From an uncultured Armatimonadota bacterium (lineage in GTDB: Bacteria; Armatimonadota; Fimbriimonadia; Fimbriimonadales; Fimbriimonadaceae): a DNA stretch of 9,989 bases. Both the position numbers and the translations under genes were made by a program. Positions 6,499 through 9,989 of the stretch are shown one piece after another. The stretch's first letter is position 1, and each line of letters starts with the position of its first letter. The stretch is from the NCBI GenBank assembly GCA_946478935.1, contig CAMLEL010000048.1:1-9989 (forward strand). Reading direction: 5' to 3'. The notes below the pieces were generated by a model, which was not told the DNA's origin, did not search any database, and saw only the letters and a list, made by a program, of their open reading frames with translations.

Positions 6499-7191
6499 AT
6501 GAAGCGTGGAGTCAGGAAACAGCCAAATGGTAAGCGGGGCGCGTTCACTTTGCCCGAGTTGATGGTCGTGATCTCTATCATCGCCGTTTTGGCCTCGCTT
6601 TTGTTCCCAGTCGTTGTGGGAGCTAAGGCTAGAGCCAAATCGACAGCCTGCACATCCAATCTCTCGCAGATATACCGAGCCAGTCTGCTTTACATGGCCG
6701 ACTGGAACGACACGTTCCCAGCCGGAAAGGATTGTCTGGATGTGTTTGCGCCCGTTGGCTACTCACCGAGTGGACTAGAAAGATTGAAGCAGACTCCGCT
6801 TTTGAAGGATCTGTTGCATCCCTATCTAAGGTCCTTTCTGCCTTTCCGTTGCCCATCCGATTCGGGCGCGGCCGTCTCTGAGAGCGCTTTTCCTACTGCG
6901 ATACCGCTCCTGCCAATCGCATTTGACGCTTGCGGAATGAGTTACGAGTATCACACCTCCCTTGGTCTTGGGGCTGTTTCTGGTACCTCGTTGCGGAACG
7001 TCTCCAAGGTCAACGTGCTGGAGGACCTCGCTGGCCATTGGCACGGTTTAGGCTCGATCACGCGACCAAACGACACCCCCGACACTTTTTACAATCGGCG
7101 CGTTAACTATCGTTACAATGTGATCTATGTGGATGGGCACACAAGGAACGTAAGCTACCGAGCAAAGGAGAACGGTTGGCGTGAGAATTGA
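6499..7191 (+). CDS. Type II secretion/type IV pilin-like pseudopilin (prepilin N-terminal methylation motif)
   Basis: A 230-residue protein with a class III prepilin signal: basic leader MKRGVRKQPNGKRGA, then FTLPELMVVISIIAVLASLL. The conserved Glu at +5 after the cleavage point (before Phe) is present, as is the long hydrophobic helix. ARAKSTACTSNLSQIYRA and YMADWNDTFPAG are typical of the pseudopilin group with a processing-associated DG domain; the end NVIYVDGHTRNVSY matches the DG part, although the expected His ten residues before Asp is not seen. It would be cut by a prepilin peptidase encoded elsewhere and inserted in the inner membrane. Only a weak Shine-Dalgarno (AGGTTG) precedes ATG 6499. 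It is the first gene of the cassette; its last 11 bases overlap the MauE-like gene. Such proteins may form a short pseudopilus or act as a secretion accessory. Confidence 0.88.
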   Translation: MKRGVRKQPNGKRGAFTLPELMVVISIIAVLASLLFPVVVGAKARAKSTACTSNLSQIYRASLLYMADWNDTFPAGKDCLDVFAPVGYSPSGLERLKQTPLLKDLLHPYLRSFLPFRCPSDSGAAVSESAFPTAIPLLPIAFDACGMSYEYHTSLGLGAVSGTSLRNVSKVNVLEDLAGHWHGLGSITRPNDTPDTFYNRRVNYRYNVIYVDGHTRNVSYRAKENGWREN

Positions 7192-7632
7192 TCGACTCGG
7201 GCTTCTTGCGGTTAGATCTGCATTGCCAATTCGAGCTTTCCTGGCCTTGATTTTCGCATTAGCGCTGATCGGCAAGGCGACCTCCATGGAGGAGTTCACG
7301 GCGACATTGCAACGGTCAGGCTTAATTCCCCCAACTTGGGAAGAAGCCTCTGCGGTCGCGATCCTGGTATTGGAATGCCTGCTTGTCGTAGCTTCCCTTG
7401 TCCGTTCCCTAGCTTTCTGGCCTCTCTTTTCTTCGGCTACTCGACTTGGCGCCTGTATCAGGATATCCAGGCTCCGTGCAACTGCTTTGGATTGCTTTTC
7501 AAGCTTCAACCTTATCAGTCGCTCATTCTAACAAGTTCTATATGTTTTATTGCCGCTCTGGGCGTCAGAGCGATTTCGTCAAACCGGCCGCTGCCAGTCA
7601 GCGTGCCAATGATCTCAGGAGAAAACCCATGA
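7181..7632 (+). CDS. MauE/DoxX-like membrane redox protein, apparent -1 frameshift near 7430
   Basis: Two overlapping frames together encode one MauE-like protein of about 150 residues. The first starts at GTG 7181 behind a strong AAAGGAG (7164-7170) and gives the usual first half: RAFLALIFALALIGKATSME, GLIPP, then AILVLECLLVVASLV. The second, one base back, gives FFGYSTWRLYQDIQAPCNCFG and a final helix (QSLILTSSICFIAALGVRAI), ending at TGA 7630-7632. CNCFG is the family's redox/cysteine signature and the second frame has no start of its own at the right place. It also ends in an ATGA overlap with the next gene, which shows it is the real C-terminus. The switch must fall near the overlap at about 7405-7435; CTCTTTTCTTC is a likely site. 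It could be a true deletion, a sequencing error, or slippage. MauE-type proteins support disulfide formation in exported proteins, which fits the Cys-rich protein downstream. Confidence 0.75.
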
Positions 7633-8057
7633 AATTCACTTGTCCGCCGCTTTTCGCTCTTGCCGTGGCAGGGCTTGTTGCCTCAGGCTTCGCGACGCAA
7701 CCCCAACCTCGATTGGATCCCCACCAAGCTTCCCATTCCCTCACCCACGACGAAATGAAGGCAACAGTAGGAGCCGGTTCGACCTGCCGCTTGGGATGCA
7801 ACGAACCAAACATTACATGCACGACAGTTTCACCAGCTGGCCCGAATCAGTCTGCCGACATGGATCAGACTTGGAACCCCCATTACGAGTGCGGTTGGGC
7901 ACCTGGCTCGGACACTTGCACTGCAGGACAAGACATGCTCTGCAACACTCGGACCTTCTATCATGGGTATTGGCAGTGCAACCTGTTACATCACCGAGAT
8001 TTTACGTATTCTTCAACCTGTGGTCCTGATCTGATTCCAATCGAAGCGGGCGGCTGA
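7629..8057 (+). CDS. Cys-rich exported protein with signal peptide and double-glycine-like leader
   Basis: A 142-residue protein starting at ATG 7629, in an ATGA overlap with the MauE-like gene. Residues 1-22 are a Sec-type signal peptide (hydrophobic LFALAVAGLVASGFA, cut probable after A22). Then comes a short proline-rich linker and SLTHDEMKATVGA (37-49). With cleavage after G48-A49 it has Leu at -12, Glu at -8, Met at -7 and Gly-Ala at -2/-1, as in double-glycine leaders cleaved by C39 peptidases; Thr at -4 is atypical. The predicted core 50-142 contains eight cysteines (53, 57, 64, 88, 97, 105, 117, 131), an even number suited to four disulfides, and ends EAGG. I recognise no family. It is likely the main product of the cassette: neighbours supply a possible thiol oxidase and a C39-like protease. 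Confidence 0.8.
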   Translation: MKFTCPPLFALAVAGLVASGFATQPQPRLDPHQASHSLTHDEMKATVGAGSTCRLGCNEPNITCTTVSPAGPNQSADMDQTWNPHYECGWAPGSDTCTAGQDMLCNTRTFYHGYWQCNLLHHRDFTYSSTCGPDLIPIEAGG

Positions 8058-8059
8058 TT

Positions 8060-9049
8060 GTGGAGCGGTCACGAACACCACTTTTTCTGACGATTCTAAT
8101 CATTGCATCCATGGCCAATGCCATGGATGCGGATGGCCTGATCCACGAACTCAAAAAGGCTGAAAAGCAGCTAGGGCCTATTTCCTACAAGTCCTTTATC
8201 ACCGAAGAGCCCCGTGCTCTCATCACTCCAGGACCGGACCTCCAAGGATCGGCGGGGATTTTTGACGTCGAGTTGGAAGGAAGCAGTGCCAAATGGTGGA
8301 AGCACTTTTCACAAGCAGAAATGGAGCCTATGCGCGGTGCCCGTTCAATCGTGTGGCAATTGCGTGAGGATGGAATACTCTGGTATGAAGTCTACGACGC
8401 GGGAACTTCTAGACCGGGCATCGGTACATTCTGGAAGGAAAAGATAGTTAACGAGACCCCGCTCGTTGGAAGGACGTACCAGGGTCAATGGCTCTCTTCG
8501 CTGCTAGGAGAACTTAAGGGCTTGCGAGTAAACCCCTTAGGTAAAACTTATGTTGCACAGGGCGAGTTCCTGCCCGGTCTTACTTTCGTGATCACATTTG
8601 ATTCTGAAAAGGGATGGCTGGCAACCCATGGCGAACTTCGAAACGCGAAGGATCCCACGGGCGGATATCAGTGGACAGTTACAAATGCGGTGAAAAGCGA
8701 TGGATCGTGGTACGTTGCTCAGGCTGAAGCCACCTTTCGGTCTACTCCCGATGCGATCTTTCCCGGATTGCGACGATGGACTTTCACTCATTCTGATCTT
8801 CAGACTGGCAAAGACGCGAAACTGGATCGATTTCCGAAGCCGATCGCCGGCACCATGGTTTCAGGGCCTGAGAGCACGAACTGGATACTCGGTGCGGACG
8901 GCAAAATGACTTATCACAGTACACGCGTGCGAGCGCAAAGGAGCATTTGGAGTTGGAACATCATCTTCGTTCTGTCCTCTTCCGCAATCCTATTCGTTTC
9001 CGTTGTTTGGCTCGTCCTGTCCAAACGTCGATCATCATCTTTGGTATAG
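8060..9049 (+). CDS. Exported protein with C-terminal membrane anchor, right cassette
   Basis: A 329-residue protein starting at GTG 8060, two bases after the previous stop. The N-terminus MERSRTPLFLTILIIASMANA is a signal peptide. The main domain is rich in beta-strands and aromatic residues (VWQLREDGILWYEVYDAG, GYQWTVTNAVKSDGSWYVAQ). The C-terminus has one helix (about 301-320, IIFVLSSSAILFVSVVWLVL) and a basic tail SKRRSSS, so the protein is held in the cytoplasmic membrane with its domain outside. It shares layout and length with the 161-1042 protein of the left operon. It has few cysteines and no visible catalytic motif. A role as a membrane partner or chaperone for the Cys-rich protein is inference from gene order alone. 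The last 97 bases overlap the C39-like gene. Confidence 0.8.
   Translation: MERSRTPLFLTILIIASMANAMDADGLIHELKKAEKQLGPISYKSFITEEPRALITPGPDLQGSAGIFDVELEGSSAKWWKHFSQAEMEPMRGARSIVWQLREDGILWYEVYDAGTSRPGIGTFWKEKIVNETPLVGRTYQGQWLSSLLGELKGLRVNPLGKTYVAQGEFLPGLTFVITFDSEKGWLATHGELRNAKDPTGGYQWTVTNAVKSDGSWYVAQAEATFRSTPDAIFPGLRRWTFTHSDLQTGKDAKLDRFPKPIAGTMVSGPESTNWILGADGKMTYHSTRVRAQRSIWSWNIIFVLSSSAILFVSVVWLVLSKRRSSSLV
8105..8130 (+). promoter_or_regulatory. Perfect 11-pair hairpin in the signal-peptide codons of the 8060 gene
   Basis: GCATCCATGGC and its exact complement GCCATGGATGC are separated by CAAT. The hairpin lies 43 bases after the previous stop and covers codons 16-24. It has no T run, so it is not a classic terminator; it could stabilise the upstream transcript or slow translation of the anchor protein relative to the Cys-rich protein. 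Confidence 0.5.
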
Positions 9050-9471
9050 GAATTGTGGGATGCTATAGCAAACCTCCTCATTGTGGGGAAAGCAGTTTGC
9101 ATGCCGCATTGACTTATCTCGGCGTTCAATCGAGTCCTGGCGAAATCTCCGCCGCCCTAGGTGCACCCGATCATGCAATCGTATCGCTTGAACAACTTGA
9201 TAGGGTCGCCAAACGTTTTGGCGTGTCCACGAGAGCAGCGCAATTATCAGTGAGCGATTTACTGAAGGAACATACAGTTGCGATCTTAGCAATGGACAAC
9301 CAACATTTCGTAGCCCTCGTTGGCATCCAGGCTGGCAATCCCCTTGTGGTGGATGCAAGAAGGGTTGGTGACACAAGGGCTGACGTGTGGTCCCGAGCCC
9401 GCTTAGAAAGTCGATGGTCCGGAATTGCGCTCCTGCTACATCGGAATAGGAGAAACCCAAATAAGGAGTAG
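8953..9471 (+). CDS. C39-like cysteine peptidase, predicted lipoprotein
   Basis: With a start at TTG 8953 (AAAGGAG at 8937-8943, nine bases before it) the protein has 172 residues. A basic N-terminus and hydrophobic TSIIIFGIGIVGC end in a lipobox-like IVGC, giving lipid Cys37. The rest is one C39-type papain-like domain: Cys44 in HCGESSLHAALTYLGV (the DCGxxxLxMxxxxxG pattern), His118 in NQHFVALVG and Asp134 in PLVVDARRVGD, in the right order and spacing. The oxyanion Gln normally about six residues before the catalytic Cys is not seen. C39 domains usually sit on the cytoplasmic side of ABC exporters; this one has no transporter and should act outside the membrane. Its likely substrate is the double-glycine-like leader at 7629-8057. 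TTG 9007 is an alternative start that keeps the lipobox. It ends just before 5S copy R1. Confidence 0.78.
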   Translation: MEHHLRSVLFRNPIRFRCLARPVQTSIIIFGIGIVGCYSKPPHCGESSLHAALTYLGVQSSPGEISAALGAPDHAIVSLEQLDRVAKRFGVSTRAAQLSVSDLLKEHTVAILAMDNQHFVALVGIQAGNPLVVDARRVGDTRADVWSRARLESRWSGIALLLHRNRRNPNKE

Positions 9472-9481
9472 CATTCAAATG

Positions 9482-9580
9482 CAGAAAAGCCCCGGGGAGG
9501 CTGCCCTCCAAGTACTTCCGCCGCTGAGAAGCTTAACTGCTCGCCCAGTGTTCGAAGCTGTGGAATGGGAACGGGTGTTT
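9482..9580 (-). pseudogene. Degenerate 5S rRNA copy R1
   Basis: Bases 9495-9579 match 6295-6379 of copy L2 at 81 of 85 positions with no gaps, including the two small insertions absent from the true 5S gene. L2 and R1 therefore share a common derived ancestor. R1 keeps the terminator arm CAGAAAAGCCCCGG but lacks the rest of the hairpin and the last 5S bases; the missing piece lies between two CCGG sequences in intact copies, which suggests a deletion across a short repeat. Like L2 it stops at ACGGGTGTT and lacks the 5S 5' end. Confidence 0.85.
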
Positions 9581-9599
9581 GCAGTATCTCAAAAGCAGA

Positions 9600-9625
9600 A
9601 AAGCCCCGGCTATCACCGAGGCTTT
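9600..9625 (-). terminator. Intrinsic terminator of the rRNA operon
   Basis: Minus strand: stem AAAGCCTCGG paired with CCGGGGCTTT (one G-U), an additional U-G pair closing a GATA loop, then TTTTCTGCTTTT. It starts 10 bases after the 3' end of the 5S gene and separates it from the convergent cassette. Confidence 0.85.
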
Positions 9626-9635
9626 CTAAATTCAT

Positions 9636-9751
9636 CCGGGCAGCGCGCTTATCTCCCGGGAGGCTGCCCTCCAAGTACTTCCGCCGCTGAGAAGCTTAAC
9701 TGCCGTGTTCGGAATGGGAACGGGTGTTTCCTTCTCGCTATGGCCACCCGA
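9636..9751 (-). rRNA. rrf: 5S rRNA, functional copy
   Basis: Minus-strand sequence begins CGGGTGGCCATAGCGAGAAG, contains CCCGTTCCCATTCCGAACAC and ends GCGCGCTGCCCG. The two ends pair as helix I over eight base pairs (CGGGUGGC with GCUGCCCG, including G-U pairs), giving a length of about 114-116 bases, normal for bacterial 5S. It lies about 80 bases behind the 23S 3' end and is followed by a terminator, the standard 23S-5S order. Ends are accurate to one or two bases. Confidence 0.95.
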
Positions 9752-9832
9752 AAACTGGGTGCGCTCTGAGCGCTTTGAAAATCGCCTAGTGGCTTAAAGA
9801 AACATGCAAGGAGCACTTGATAAAACTGCGAG

Positions 9833-9989
<157 letters not shown>

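Noticed and set aside
8040..8057. C-terminal AGG of the Cys-rich protein as a double-glycine cleavage or ubiquitin-like end
   Set aside because: It lacks the preceding leader pattern and is at the extreme C-terminus. The better leader match is at residues 37-49.
9752..9832. tRNA gene in the 23S-5S spacer
   Set aside because: No T-loop (GGTTCGAATC-like) or cloverleaf arms are visible.

Overview
The window looks like a bacterial chromosome of moderate-to-high GC, read across the 3' end of an rRNA operon. Many details fit a Gram-negative-type, pseudopilin-rich lineage such as Armatimonadota (Fimbriimonas-like): the pseudopilin N-terminus GAFTLPEL, a DG motif near its C-terminus resembling the H-X9-DG domain, and frequent GTG/TTG starts. 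The phylum is an inference; the 23S/5S sequences at the right edge would settle it.

Layout. Positions 1-1583 (minus strand) hold a secretion-type operon. It runs from a tiny signal-peptide ORF through a Cys-rich exported protein and a protein with a C-terminal membrane anchor to a partial exported protein that leaves the window. Its promoter (TTGACA-N16-TATATA) has nine consecutive G residues in the spacer. Positions 1663-2637 (minus) encode a TIM-barrel sugar phosphate isomerase/epimerase. Positions 2792-6086 (plus) hold three ordinary genes: an SRPBCC-fold protein, a UbiB/ABC1-family atypical kinase and a predicted secreted beta-propeller-like protein.

Positions 6087-6400 have no gene. They contain two copies of an rRNA-operon terminator joined to fragments of 5S rRNA (minus orientation). 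Positions 6437-9471 (plus) hold a five-gene cassette: pseudopilin, MauE-like membrane redox protein (with an apparent frameshift), Cys-rich exported protein, signal-peptide plus C-terminal-anchor protein, and a putative lipoprotein peptidase of C39 type. Its candidate promoter has twelve consecutive T residues in the spacer. Another degenerate 5S copy follows (9482-9580), then the real 5S gene with its terminator (9600-9751) and the 3' end of 23S rRNA (9833-9989), all minus. The cassette therefore sits between two 5S-derived direct repeats next to the true 5S gene.

How the genes may work together (inference). The Cys-rich protein at 7629-8057 has a Sec signal peptide and then a second leader resembling the double-glycine leaders cut by C39 peptidases. 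The same operon supplies a C39-like domain predicted to be anchored outside the cytoplasmic membrane and a MauE-like protein suited to disulfide formation. This suggests export, oxidative folding and a second leader cleavage outside the membrane, possibly with a pseudopilin. The left operon has a similar core (Cys-rich exported protein, then C-terminally anchored protein). Both promoters carry a homopolymer between -35 and -10, so both operons may be phase-variable.
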